A model generated the notes under the pieces. It worked only from the letters and a program-made list of their open reading frames with translations. It did not search any database and was not told the DNA's origin. Of a stretch of 64,000 nt of DNA, positions 32,974 through 43,915 are shown piece by piece (position 1 is the stretch's first letter; the number at the start of each line of letters is the position of its first letter). The DNA lies in the NCBI GenBank assembly GCA_033032865.1, contig JAWHQI010000064.1, positions 1,116,001-1,180,000 on the forward strand, read 5' to 3'. Both the position numbers and the translations under genes were made by a program. Source of the stretch: Dactylorhiza incarnata. Lineage: Eukaryota > Streptophyta > Magnoliopsida > Asparagales > Orchidaceae.

Positions 32974-35026
32974 TCAAGTGTTTAATGCATATTGCTTTGT
33001 TAATTGCAATGTAAACAAAATATTACCTCAAGAAATAGCCATGCTCAGCTGCAATTCCAAGTTTTTTGCAAGGAGAAAACCACTTCCCCAGGCTCTCCTT
33101 ACTCCTGCCACTGACTACAAAGACCACATTTTTTTTATCCCCGCAGAGAGTTTTAAGAATAGAAAGAACTTCTGCGCTCGGTGCCTTGTTGATCGCCGTC
33201 TGCGGAATCATCGTGCCATCATAATCCAGCAGAATGGCTCGGCTCTTCGACCTCTGATAGGCGGAAACAATTCCATCAATGTTGAGCTTCCTGAAATTGG
33301 GATCGAGGGCGACCACCCGGAAACCGAATCCCAGACCAATTCCCCAGCATCTCTTCCTGAAATGGTCCTTGCAAGTCCTCTCCAAGTCGACCATGAAGGA
33401 CCTCGACCAGTAAGCAACATCGTGGGTGCTAACGTAGCTATAATGCTTCTCGTGCCGAATTTGCTTCTCCGTATCGTGCATAGAGATCGCTTCGTTCATG
33501 GCCTCCGCCGTCGACTCGGTGTTCCACGGGTTTATACGAATAGCACCGCTCAGCGAAGGCGAGCATCCGATGAACTCAGACACCACGAGCATGCTCTTCT
33601 TAGGACCGTCTGCGGCAGAAGTAGAATCCGAGCCAGAAGAAATTCCTTGCCTGCTGACTATGTATTCGTACGGCGTGAGGTTCATCCCGTCCCTGACTGC
33701 CGTCACCACGACACAATCGGCGACCGTGTAGTAGGCGATTCTCTCCTCAATTGATACCTGGCGATCAATGAAGATGATGGGGCTGTAATCGGCATTGCCA
33801 TACTGCTGATTGATCCTCTTGCAGCTCTGCTGAATCTCCGCCTGGATCTCTTCCAGATCCCTACCCCTCCCCCTGGGAGGATTGACAATCTGCACAAGCA
33901 CGGCATTGCCCTGCCACTTGGTGTGTAACTTCATCATCTGCTCGAAAGCTATAAGCTTGAGATTGATACCTTTGAAAATGTCCATGTCATCAACACCGAG
34001 AAGAACAGTCTTTCCGGCGAACTGCTGCCGGAGTTGTGAGATGCGCCAGTCCTTGTCGGGCAGGGTGAGTGTTGACTGGAGCTGCCCCATGTGAATGCCC
34101 ACCGGCATGATCTTGATTCCCACGGTTCGCCCGAAGTAGTCGAGGCCTATGTAGCCGCGCTTCGACTGGTAGGCGATGCCGAGCATCCGGCTGCAGCAGG
34201 AGAGAAAGTGGCGGGCGTAGTCGAAGGTGTGGAAGCCGATGAGGTCGCAATTGAGGAGAGCCTTCAGGATCTCCTCGCGAACCGGGAGGGTGCGGTAGAT
34301 TTCCGATGAAGGGAATGGGCTGTGGAGGAAGAACCCCATCCGTAGGCGATTGAAGCGGCGACGGAGGAAGGTGGGGAGGGCCATGAGATGGTAATCATGG
34401 ATCCACACAAAGTCCTCGTCAGGGTTGATGACCTCGATGACCTTCTGGGAGAAGACCCTATTGGCAAGGACATAGGCCTCCCAAGAAGATCGGTCGAAAC
34501 GTCTGCCGTGGTCGGCGGTGAAGGGAAGCATGTAGTGGAACAGCGGCCATAGTTGCTGCTTGCAGAATCCGTGGTAGAAACGCTCTAGGAGGTCGGGCTC
34601 CAGAAAAGCAGGGACGCATTTGAAACGCTCGAGTAGTGTTTGGGACAACTCGTCCTGCTCGTGGCCTTCGACTTCGATGCGGAGGGAGCCGACGTAGATG
34701 ACCTCCATGTCTTCCGGTAGGCCGTCCTTGAGTTGAAGGAGAAGGGAGCTCTCGTCCCAGGAGAAGCTCCAACCGCGTCCGTCGGGGCGGCGTTTGCACC
34801 GTAGAGGGAGCTGGTTGGCGACAATAATGATTCGATCCTGCGGGAGAGAGGAGGGCACGTCGGATGACACGCTGTTCGCCCGCTCGTCTTCCTCAAGATC
34901 CGTAAGATTTCCAGGCATCGTCATCACCCGCGGTAGCCGCCTCCCCATGCCCATACCGCCACCGGCGAATGCCGGAAAGTTTCCCGACGCCAGATCTAAA
35001 AGGTTCGTGTACGATCTCGATATCAT
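32134..35026 (-). CDS. TPS7: Class II trehalose-6-phosphate synthase/phosphatase-like protein
   Basis: Three exons: 35026-33027, 32849-32576 and 32481-32134, with GT..AG introns of 177 and 94 nt in phases 2 and 0, giving 873 residues. The start is the ATG at 35026 (MISRSYTNLLDLASGNFPAF), the usual opening of TPS7-type proteins; an upstream in-frame TTG is not used. Residues about 65-540 form the GT20 glucosyltransferase domain (WIHDYHLM, FFLHSPFPSSEIYR, VVTAVRDGMNLTPYEY). Residues 599-840 form the HAD phosphatase domain, with LLDYDGT at 599-605, VSGRS near 638-642 and GDDRSDED at 787-794. Class II members are thought to have little or no synthase activity and to act in trehalose-6-phosphate/SnRK1 sugar signalling in the cytosol. 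The exon layout matches the family. No break is seen, so this appears to be a working gene. Confidence 0.96.
32935..32971. repeat. (AG)n microsatellite in TPS intron 1
   Basis: About 18 AG units inside intron 1 (32850-33026); read as CT on the transcript, near the acceptor side. A likely length polymorphism. Confidence 0.95.
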
Positions 35027-35046
35027 CTTGCCCAATCAAACAGGAT

Positions 35047-35300
35047 CTGCGTCGCCAAAGAAGACAATTAATCAAAACCCTAAACCAGAAACAAATACCT
35101 CCCCCTTCCATCTTCGGCAAACATCCGATCTTCTTCCAAACAAAAATCTCATCGATCTCCCAACGGCAATTTAAAAATCACGTCCGATCTCTTTCCATTC
35201 TTACCAAACATACACCCCACGACGAAAATCAGAATCAAATTTCAACCCAATCACAAGCATATTTCTGAAAATCATAACAAAAACCAAAAGATAAGAAAAC
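35047..35300 (-). other. Possible 5' UTR intron of the TPS gene
   Basis: On the minus strand a GTTTTC donor at 35300 and a GACGCAG acceptor ending at 35047 would leave a short leader exon joined just upstream of the ATG. Introns in the 5' UTR are common in this gene family. Inferred from splice words only. Confidence 0.4.
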
Positions 35301-36215
35301 TTGCCTCAATTGAAATCGATCAATATATTTCGGATTTATGACAAATCCTTCCTATCCCGTCTTTGTCCTCGCCCTCCGTATACGCTGCCTGCAACTGCGC
35401 CTCTTCCTCCTCTATTCTCCAATTCCTATTCGGAGAGCGGCGGTTTCGCTTCACTTCTCCGCTCCCTCGGCAAATTAATAATAATGATAATAGGAAAGAT
35501 ATAATACAAGTTGGCAAAAATAAAAAGAAGAGTTCTGGTTGGTTCTTCCTTCTCTCTCCTCCCGCGACTTCCACCGCAACGAAGAAAACTGAAGCAATAA
35601 ATGAGGAGTGAGAGAAGAGGATAAGATTATGTATTATCTTTTTTTAAATAAAATAATATATTTATTATTAAAAATAATATGGGAAATATGCTGGAGGGAA
35701 AAAAGTTGAGAGCATATGCGGAGGTGTAATTGCAGTCGGAGCGGAGTGCGACGAAACAGGATAAGGTCGGCCAGCCGACTTGCCCCCATTATGCCAGTTG
35801 GCATCAGGGCGGCCACCGATCACGTGCTCCGCACGTCCGGGACTTCTCCCGCCGGTGATGCCGCGTGGAATGTATAGACCTTAATGGACGGTCCTGATTC
35901 GGTCACGTTTTGTTGGTGCTGGCTACAGGGCACGCCAACTGGAAAGCAAATCCGCACGGGATATTCTCGTGCGAAGCCGCGCATGGATGATCCCTTTATG
36001 CGGTCGAAGGGTGGACAGCCTAGAACCGAGTGGGGGTTGCCTGCGGACCGGGCCCATTAGGTCGCATCCGACGTGGATGTGTTTACTGATGACATCATCA
36101 TATTTGAGGCGCAATGCTGGCGCGTCATTGACTGCAATTTCTCCGTTTGGCTCGGGAGCAATTTTTTCTGACCAGGGCCCGGGCATAATTGGGAGAAATC
36201 GGGCCCTTAAAATAT
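35301..36215 (-). promoter_or_regulatory. Upstream region of the TPS gene
   Basis: No competing gene is seen. A TATA-like ATAAATATA lies near 35654-35663 on the minus strand, and a G-box CACGTG at 35821-35826, about 0.8 kb upstream of the start codon. C/T-rich leader-like sequence lies at about 35520-35610. The region ends at the foldback element at 36216. Confidence 0.45.
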
Positions 36216-36813
36216 GAGAATTGTTATCCGCAGATCATAAATGGCTATTCGTATATCAATCTTTCTAGTTTACAAATTGTTATCCGCAGACCAATTTTAG
36301 ACTTGAGCATTCAATAACTATGTTATTCTGAGCAGGGTCCGACGACGAAGGAACATATCTGACGACCTTCTGAGCACTTCATTGTGTGCACGGATTGTGA
36401 TTCGTAAACAAAATGCACGGATAGAGACCGAGTTTAAGAAGAAACACGATTTCTTCACCGTTCATGCGATTTCGATTTGTTTGGAAAGATTTAGATAGCT
36501 GGGGTTTGTTTGGGAAGATTTATATAGCTAGGGTTACTCTCTCCCAAACAAACTGATATCGCATGAACGCTGAAGAAATCATCTTTCTTCCTCAACTCGG
36601 TCTCTATCCGCGCATTTATTTTACGAATCACGATCTGTGCACACATTGAAGTGCTCAGAAGGTCGTCAGAGATGTTTGTTCGTTGTCAGACCCTGCTCAG
36701 AAGAACAAAGATATCGAATGCTCGAGTCTAAAATTGGTCCGCGGATAATAATTTATAAACTAGAAAAAGTTGGTCTACGGATAGCCATTTATGGTTTGCG
36801 GATAACAATTCCC
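36216..36813. mobile_element. Foldback element, 598 bp, upstream of TPS
   Basis: Arms of about 280 bp are inverse copies of each other with scattered differences; the left end GAGAATTGTTATCCGCA pairs with the right end read inward GGGAATTGTTATCCGCA. The flanks carry TAAAATAT on both sides (36208-36215, 36814-36821), a perfect 8-bp target-site duplication. The terminal motif matches that of the 430-bp element at 29320. No transposase. Confidence 0.88.
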
Positions 36814-36821
36814 TAAAATAT

Positions 36822-37179
36822 ATCACGGAAAAACAAAGCCTTTTAAACGATATACACATGGCGCATGTACTTGCCTCATGTACGGGTACCATGTGTAGCG
36901 GTGAACCTAAATTTTTGGTTAAACACTAGCACTAATGAAAAAAATATAAATGAAAAAAATTTCATTACAGATGACAAAATCGATAACTTATGTTCAAAAC
37001 ATATTATAGTTCAACAATAATTCAAATAATCATTTCAATGTAAAAGAACGTATATAGTGATAATAGACATTGCATAATTAAGAAAACTTGTAATATTGAG
37101 GTTTTCAAAAGAACTTACATGTTATCAAGCGAACTTTACGTAGACGTATATTCTAAAAACGCATAATAATTTTTTCATT
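36822..37179. other. AT-rich intergenic sequence
   Basis: Nothing coding or repetitive is recognised. Confidence 0.4.
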
Positions 37180-37515
37180 TGTAATTGTGTCAACAATATT
37201 TTTCTCAATATATGTTATTAGACGATCATTCATTCATTCATCCTTCATTCTGTTTCTCAAACGTCTCTTTATAATCTTTACAACAGAAAATATTCTTTCC
37301 ACTCTTGCAGTTGCAACCGGTAGAAGACAAGCCATCTTTAAAGTTAATAAATCAATTGGAAATGAACATCTTTTTAAGCTTCACTAATTTTTCTAGAAGC
37401 CCACTTGTACATTTAACTTATGAGAATGTCTTATTAGACTGTATATCAAATATATATCTAGTTGGCCATCAAGTAACTTTAAGTCTAGTGGAGTAAAATC
37501 ACACGGATAAAACTT
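37180..37515 (-). pseudogene. hAT transposase C-terminal fossil
   Basis: Read on the minus strand, with stops and small shifts, the stretch spells the hAT dimerisation region: a DLKLLDGQLDIYI-like segment, then LLTLKMACLLPVATARVERIF, then IIKRRLRNRMKDE, a stop, and MNDRLITYIEKNI. This matches the end of TTF/ZMYM1-like plant hAT transposases. Only about 110 codons remain, with at least four stops. It lies 0.4 kb beyond a foldback element with an 8-bp duplication, the length hAT transposases make. Confidence 0.8.
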
Positions 37516-37559
37516 TGCAAGTTGAATCATGTTGAAGCATGGAAAATCCCGGCTTCAAA

Positions 37560-38292
37560 TATTCGGTTCAGTGTAGTCTAAGGTTACTAGTCCGGCGGTC
37601 TGGCTTGACGGTTTGATGGGCATGGACAAAGAGACTAAAAGAGCAACAACATGACCCATGATGCTGCGGCAGGGAGGTCTCATCACGTACCCAGAAGCTC
37701 AGAAGAAACTTTCTCTCCACAACTAAAGATGACCGAGCATGATCTGAGGAAGGCACCAACTTGGCGAGTATTTAAAGTGGCGATCAAGAGGGAAGATAAG
37801 GATCTCACGGTCTAAGTCTTCAAAAAAGGGGTTCCGAAAGCTTAGGCAAAGTTGTCATTCCTGATACCCAAGGAATCCTATTTATAGGCTAATCCAAAGG
37901 AGGGTCTTATTTATGGCCCAGCCCTACTCGTCGACTATGCGACATTAGGAGAATCTCGTCTGGCTTCAACGATGATCTCCCATGGTCGCCCACCTGACGA
38001 GTATGATGGGTGCTCGCACATGCTCGCTCATACTCGCTCAGGCCTTCTATTGCTCCTGTTGGCTAATTTGTCTTGATCTCTGACTCATAGCTTCCGCTTT
38101 GACCTTTGACTTTGACTTCTGCCTCTGTGGCTTTTTGCGAGCTGCAAAGGAGCTCGGAAAGAAATATCCAACCCTTATTCGGCGAGTTGCTCCTAGCGAG
38201 TATCTGGCCTAATAGGCACCATTTTGGTGACCCCGAACTTTATAAATATAGGGGGGGTCTTGTATTGGACACCTTTTTTGAATTCAAACGAG
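37560..38292 (+). promoter_or_regulatory. LTR-like or promoter segment upstream of a gag-like ORF
   Basis: Contains a cluster of W-box-like TTGAC words at about 38098-38118, a primer-binding-site-like word TGGTGACCCCGAAC near 38225-38238 and a TATA box TATAAATA near 38239-38246. LTR borders are not clear. The nature (LTR plus leader, or promoter of a gypsy-type TE gene as at 3133) is undecided. Confidence 0.4.
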
Positions 38293-38660
38293 ATGTCGCT
38301 CACTACCGAGGAAGCCCTTAAGGCGAGCATCGCCGACTTGGCGGGATATTTGCAGCCTCCTGGTCTAAAGCATCCTCGCGAGGACGACGATCTCGCTGAG
38401 TTTCTCAAGTCGAAGAAGAAGAGGAAGATCGCGGAGAGGAGGAAGAACCAACAACCCGCTACATCGGATGTCGTTACCTCCGCCGTCGATCAATAGCAAA
38501 TTCCCGCGGGCACCCAAAGACTGCTTGACCAACTAGCCCTTAACGACGATGTAGAGCAACCCGCTCCTGAGCCATCTCGCCTCCCCATGCAGTAGGTCGC
38601 CCCTGGAGCGGATCTTACTGGGTCCCAAACCCAGTCCCAACCAGAACTCGCCTCCTCGTG
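38293..38660 (+). pseudogene. Start of a gypsy-type gag-like ORF, interrupted
   Basis: ATG at 38293 opens MSLTTEEALKASIADLAGYL and a charged segment KSKKKRKIAERRKN. A TAG at 38494-38496 follows, but the same frame goes on with QIPAGTQRLLDQLALNDD and meets another TAG near 38593. The composition resembles gag leaders of gypsy-type plant elements, but no zinc knuckle or domain is present. The downstream part was replaced by other elements. Confidence 0.45.
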
Positions 38661-38664
38661 AACT

Positions 38665-38747
38665 CATATTTGTTCGTTTATACTTTTCTTCTTCCGTGAT
38701 TGATATGGCCGGCAGGATCGGCGCTTTATTGTGACGACCTTCCCGTG
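38665..38747 (+). mobile_element. Short fragment resembling the giant-LTR tail
   Basis: The words GGCCGGCAGGATCGGCG and CGACCTTCCCG occur in the same order and spacing as in the minus-strand LTR near 57385-57410. The likeness even runs on to GTGTCACCG at 38754-38762. Confidence 0.55.
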
Positions 38748-40669
38748 TGTTGGTGTCACCGTGAAAGTGGAGGTTAGATCTTAAATTAACTCTAGAGGGG
38801 GGGGGGGGGGGTGAATAGAGTTTTAAAACTTTTCCCTTAGTTTTTTTGCGGAATTAAAAATACTGATATATATATATATGTATATGAGTGAGTAATAAAA
38901 ACAAACACTAAGAAGGCACACAGCACAATCACAGAAAAGTAAAGCAATCACAGAAGACACAAGGAGCTATAGTAGTTCCCCAAAAATCTGGGTACGTCTA
39001 CTCTTCTACCATCCAAGGTAGGAATCCACTAGGATTTTTGATCAGGTGCCCTCACACCAAGGGGTTTTTATTCAGGTGTCCACACACCATAGAGCTTTTG
39101 ATCAGGTGCTCAAAACCAACTAGATGTTTTGATCAGGTGTCTTGCCACCAATTGGGTAAACTTTTGAAGGGAGTTTTAACCATGCACAAGATGGGATAGA
39201 GAGGGGTTTAGATATTCTTCTCTGTCAAGATGCTGAGAGAAGACTCTAGTGGATGTATGTTGAAAAATGTTCCCTGTCTGATATGAAATTATTGACAATA
39301 GATTGCTGGAGTTTTTTCTTGAAAGAAATGATCTTCCTGATAGCTGATAAATCTGAGAGACAAGAATGCTTCTCAGAATTTTTGTTTCTCTTTGAAGATC
39401 TGTGCTTGCAGCTGATGACTGAGAGAGTATTGTTGATGAAGATGTTCTCAGTATGCAAGTGCTGCTAGAGGAAGAGGATGAAGATCTGTGTGATTTTGTT
39501 CTTCTGTTCTTCCTGTATTTCTTCCTTCCTATTTCCTTTTTCTGTACAGCTTTTTGAAAATATGTTCTGTATTTGATTTGTCGTGAAGAATGAAGGTAAA
39601 AATCTGCTGTATCTTCTTCCTGTTTTCCCTTTTGAAAAATCTGACAGACATTAATTGCAGATCCCTTATATTAAGGAATAAATAAATCTGAATAGATATT
39701 CTGGGAATAGTACATCTGCAGCGCCGTTTACCTTTTCCTTTTCCATGAAATGTCCTTTTCCGAGGAATGTCAACGACTATAATCTTGGAATAATAAAAGG
39801 AAATATATTAGCCTTACTTATCTGATGGAAAGAGCCGTTGCTGTAGTCGATCTGAGTTCAGAGAATGAAATGATATAATCTTCTGAAATTCTAAACTGAA
39901 ATAAGAAATCTTCGATTTGAGTTAAATTCGTCGATCTCAATAAATTTCATTGAACACAAAATTTGGTTCGTCGACCTCAAATGAATCTTGCTGGAAAAAT
40001 TAATTTTGTTGAGCTGTGAAGACATTTCGTTGATCTGAAGGTATTCGTCGAACGCAGACTGGAGTTCGTCGAACGGAAGGATTCGTCGACCGCTGAGCCT
40101 GGAAAATTTCGTCGACCGCTGTGCTTGAGCAAAATCATCGACCGCTGAGCCGGGGTCTGATCGTCGACCGCTGTAACAATCTGTTCGTCGACCGCTGAAC
40201 CGCTAAAACGGGATCATCGACCGCTGAGACGAGATCGTTGACCTCTGAGACGAGCTTGAAGCAAGCCGTTCATCGAACGCAGAATGTAATTAGTCGAGCG
40301 CTGCACTTAGACAAATTCTTCGACCGCGGAATATATTTAGTCGAGCGCTGCACTTAGACAAATTCTTCAACCGCTGAGATTTGAGCTAGATCGTCGAGCA
40401 CAGAATATATTTCGTTTCTTTGAACACAGAATGCAAGCCGTTCGTCGAACGCAAAATGCAGTTCGTCGAACGCAATGTGAACATCTTTCGTCGACCGCAG
40501 AGCGTCGTTCGTCGAACGCAGATAGCCGCTCGTCGAACGCAGAACTTGAATGAATTCTTGAGTTCTAACAGCCTAAACTCTTGACCAATAAACTATACAT
40601 TGGGGTCAACTTGATCCTAGTCAACAGATAGTGATCCTAGCCCAAATCAGAAATAGGGTTGTTCCAACA
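38748..40669 (-). mobile_element. 3' LTR of SIRE-type copia element A (about 1922 bp)
   Basis: On the minus strand it begins TGTTGGAACAACCC at 40669, next to the tract AAATAGGGGGAGA, and ends GGTGACACCAACA at 38748. It has a 15-base C run (minus strand) at 38797-38811, as in element B, and a TATA-like word near 39670. At 39895-40560 (the U3 part) more than 20 copies of TCGTCGAACGCAGA / TCGTCGACCGCTGAG-like words occur. The left border is uncertain because the flank is similar to another LTR. Confidence 0.78.
39895..40560 (-). repeat. Cluster of TCGTCGA(A/C)CGC words in U3
   Basis: Over 20 related copies, spaced irregularly by about 20-45 bp. There is no strict tandem period, so this is a motif cluster rather than a minisatellite. 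The same motif reappears at 41405-41513 and 54425-54590 inside the same element. Confidence 0.85.
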
Positions 40670-41539
40670 ATCTCCCCCTATTTGGGTTAGGACACTATTT
40701 GACAAAAAAATTGAAAACAAACAAAAACAACAGAGCATATATATATCTGATATATTTTAAATATTTTATCAGATATAAAATAAATAGTACTCTGAGTTTT
40801 GAAATTACATTTCAATAAAAACTAATAAAAAGAACTTTTGATTTTCTCTGAAATCTGACATCTGAAATCTGAATTCTGATCTGATAATTCTGAATTCTGA
40901 TTTTGTCTGAACTATATCTGCTATGTTTCAGCTTTCTGAATTTGATCTGAACTGAATCTTTATATTCTGAATATGATATCTGCTGCTTCTTTTAAATCCA
41001 AAACTGTATTCTAAATCTGCATACAAATACTGCAATCTGCTTTCTAATCTGAACAGCTTTATAATTCTGATTAGCTGTGCTTGTCATCTTGCCCTTTCTG
41101 AAGGCATCTCCCCCTGAGAGTGTCTCCCCCTGAGCAAAACACTGCATCAAATGGAGCTTGTTCAGAAAAACTTCTCCCCCTGCCTAGTTTCAGGAAGGCC
41201 TGAAGCTAGGCCCATTGAAGAAAGGGACATTTGATGGAGGTAGGGAAGGATGCAAGATTATCATTGCTATTGTTCCTGCACAATAAAATAGAGATCAAGT
41301 GCAAAGGGAACTAGAAAGAGAAACAATTTTGTAGGCATTCAGCTAAAAATAAAAAATTTGATTAATGATGACAGGCTGAAATAAAAAGAAGCTTTAGAAA
41401 ACTGGGTTCGACGAAAAATGAGTTTTCGTCGATCTCGGTTCGACGAACCTGATGACTTCATCGATCTCCGTTCGACGAAAAACTTGATTTCGCCGATCTC
41501 AGTTAGATGAAGAGATGGGTAAGTAGAAAACTTAATTTT
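40670..41539 (-). other. 3' internal non-coding part of SIRE element A
   Basis: Lies between the pol stop and the LTR. Contains the polypurine tract (minus strand, 40671-40685), repeated TCTGAA-type words at 40845-41060, two CTCCCCCTGAG copies near 41107-41135 and three motif copies of the TCGACGAA type at 41405-41513. No env-like ORF is visible. Confidence 0.6.
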
Positions 41540-43915
41540 TTAACAGATTGAGTCTCCATCTATCATACCTAGCTTATTTATAAAGAAGATGTGTTTCTTT
41601 TCATCCAAGGGCTTGGTCATGAAAATGTAAGCTCTTTGCAAATCAGTAGAGATGAATTGTAGGCAGATTTTATTTTTATCCACATTATCCCTGATAAAGT
41701 GGTGTCTAATTTCTATGTGTTTAGTCCTACTATGGAGAACTGGATTTTGTGGTATAGATATTGCACTAGTATTGTCACAAAATATAATTGAATTATTTAA
41801 GTTGACACCATAGTCTAGGAGCTGATTTTGTATCCACAATATCTGTGAGCAGCAACTGCCTGCAACTATATATTCAGCTTCAGCTGTTGATGTAGACACA
41901 GATGTTTGCTTCTTACAAAACCAAGACACAAGCCTATCACCAAGAAACTGACAAGTTCCTGATGTGCTTTTCCTGTCTACTCTACATCCAGCATAATCTG
42001 AATCTGAGAATCCAGTTAATTCAAATTCAGATGCTGTTGGATACCAAAGTCCTAGATTATGGCAACCCTTTATATATCTCAAAATTCTTTTTAATAAAAT
42101 TAGGTGAGATTCTTTGGGGTTAACTTGGAACTTAGCACAAATACAAGTAGCAAATATTATATCAGACCTACTTGCTGTTAAATAAAGTAGTGAACCAACA
42201 ATTGCTCAATATACCTTCTGATCAACAGGTTTCCCTGATTCATCAGTATCAACAACAGCATTAGAGGGCATGAGTGTTTTCATGGTGGAAGAATTAGAGA
42301 TACCAAATCTTTTCACTAATTCCTTAGCATACTTTTCTTAGCATACTTAGATTGGGATATGAAGATTCCATTTGGAGTTTGCTTCACTTGAAGACCAAGG
42401 AAGTATGATAGTTCACCCATATTACTCATTTCAAATTTAGATTGCATTAGATTAGAAAATCTTTTGCATAAATTTGAATCAATAGAGCCAAAGATAATGT
42501 CATATACATATATTTGAACTAGTAGAGTTTAATTTTTATGTATCCTGAAAAATAAAGTTTTATCTACTATGCCTCTACATAATTTATTCTCTAAAAGAAA
42601 ACTAGCTAAGGTCTCATACCATGCTCTGGGAGCTTGTTTAAGACCATAGAGAGCTTTCTTAAGCTTAAATACAAAAGAAGAATGATTTGGAGAGATGAAA
42701 CCTGGTGGTTGTTCCGCATATACTTCTTCTTTGATTTCTCCATTCAAGAATGCACTCTTTACATCCATTTGATAGACCTTGAATTTCTTGTATGCAGCAA
42801 ATGCAAGGAAAATCCTGATTGCTTCTAACCTTGCAACTGGTGCAAACGTTTGATCATAATCTATTCCTTCTTCTTGTGAGTATCCTTGAGCTACTAGTCT
42901 AGCTTTGTTTCTCACAATATTGCCATCTACATCTAGTTTATTCCTGTAGACCCACTTAGTTCCAATGACTGGATGATTCTTTGGTCTAGGAACCAATTCC
43001 CAAACTTTGTTTGTCTCAAACTGGTTGAGCTCCTCTTGCATAGCAATGATCCAGTTGGGATCTTGTTCTGCATCTTGTAGGGATTGAGGTTCAATCTGAG
43101 AGAGAAAACAAGTATGCATCATATTCTGATTTGCTTGATGCCTTGTTTGCACACCTACTGAAATATCACAAATGATTTGAGATATTGGATGATCTCTAAC
43201 TGTGATGTGATCAACAGTTGAAGTGGGTTCAACAATGATTTCCACTTGGGGAATTTGTTCAGCTGTTATATCCTGTGGAAGATGTTCTACTGTTATCCGA
43301 TTTGAACTGTCAGCAAAATCTGGATGATTTTCTTCTTCACTTTCTTCAGCATCCTGCTGTACAGGATTTAGAAATCCTTCTTTCTGTAGAGCTAATTGAT
43401 CTAGATGCTCACATAGTGTAGGTACCTGCAAATTTTCTATGGTAGAAGAAATCTTCTCCTTGCAAAACATATTAGTTTCATCAAAGGAAACATGCATAGA
43501 TTCTTCAATTTTAAGAGAGGATTTGTTAAATATCTTATATGCTTTGCTGATTAATGAACAGCCTAAGAAAATTCCTTCTTCATATTTTGGTTCAAATTTC
43601 CTAAGGTATTTCTTGTCATTATTGTGAACAAAACATTTACAACCAAATGTTCTAAAATAGTTAACTTTAGGTTTCTTCCCTTTAAGTAACTCATAGGGAG
43701 TCTTACCCTTAAGTTTATGTATCAAACTCCTATTCAGCACATAATTTGCTGTGCTAACCGTCTCTGCCCAAAAAGATAGGGGCAAATTAGTATCTGCAAG
43801 TAATGTTCTTGCTGATTCAATTAGAGTTCTATTTTTCCTTTCAACTACCCCATTTTGTTGAGGAGTTCTAGGAGCTGAGAAGCAATGCATGATACCTTTC
43901 TTCTCACAGAATTCT
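41540..43915 (-). pseudogene. SIRE-type copia A pol: integrase end, RT, RNase H
   Basis: Continues from 53380 across the inserted element B. Minus-strand order: integrase C-terminal half ([19 protein letters not shown]), linker, reverse transcriptase ([37 protein letters not shown]), then RNase H ([39 protein letters not shown]) to the stop at 41540. Breaks: TAA at 42529-42531, a small tandem duplication near 42328-42355, and stops near 42090 and 42210. The RT active site near 42506-42517 reads YVYD instead of YVDD, so a catalytic aspartate is lost. Not functional. Confidence 0.92.

Noticed and set aside
35027..35035. Longer TPS start three codons upstream
   Set aside because: The codon there is TTG; the ATG at 35026 gives the family-typical MISRSYTNLL start.
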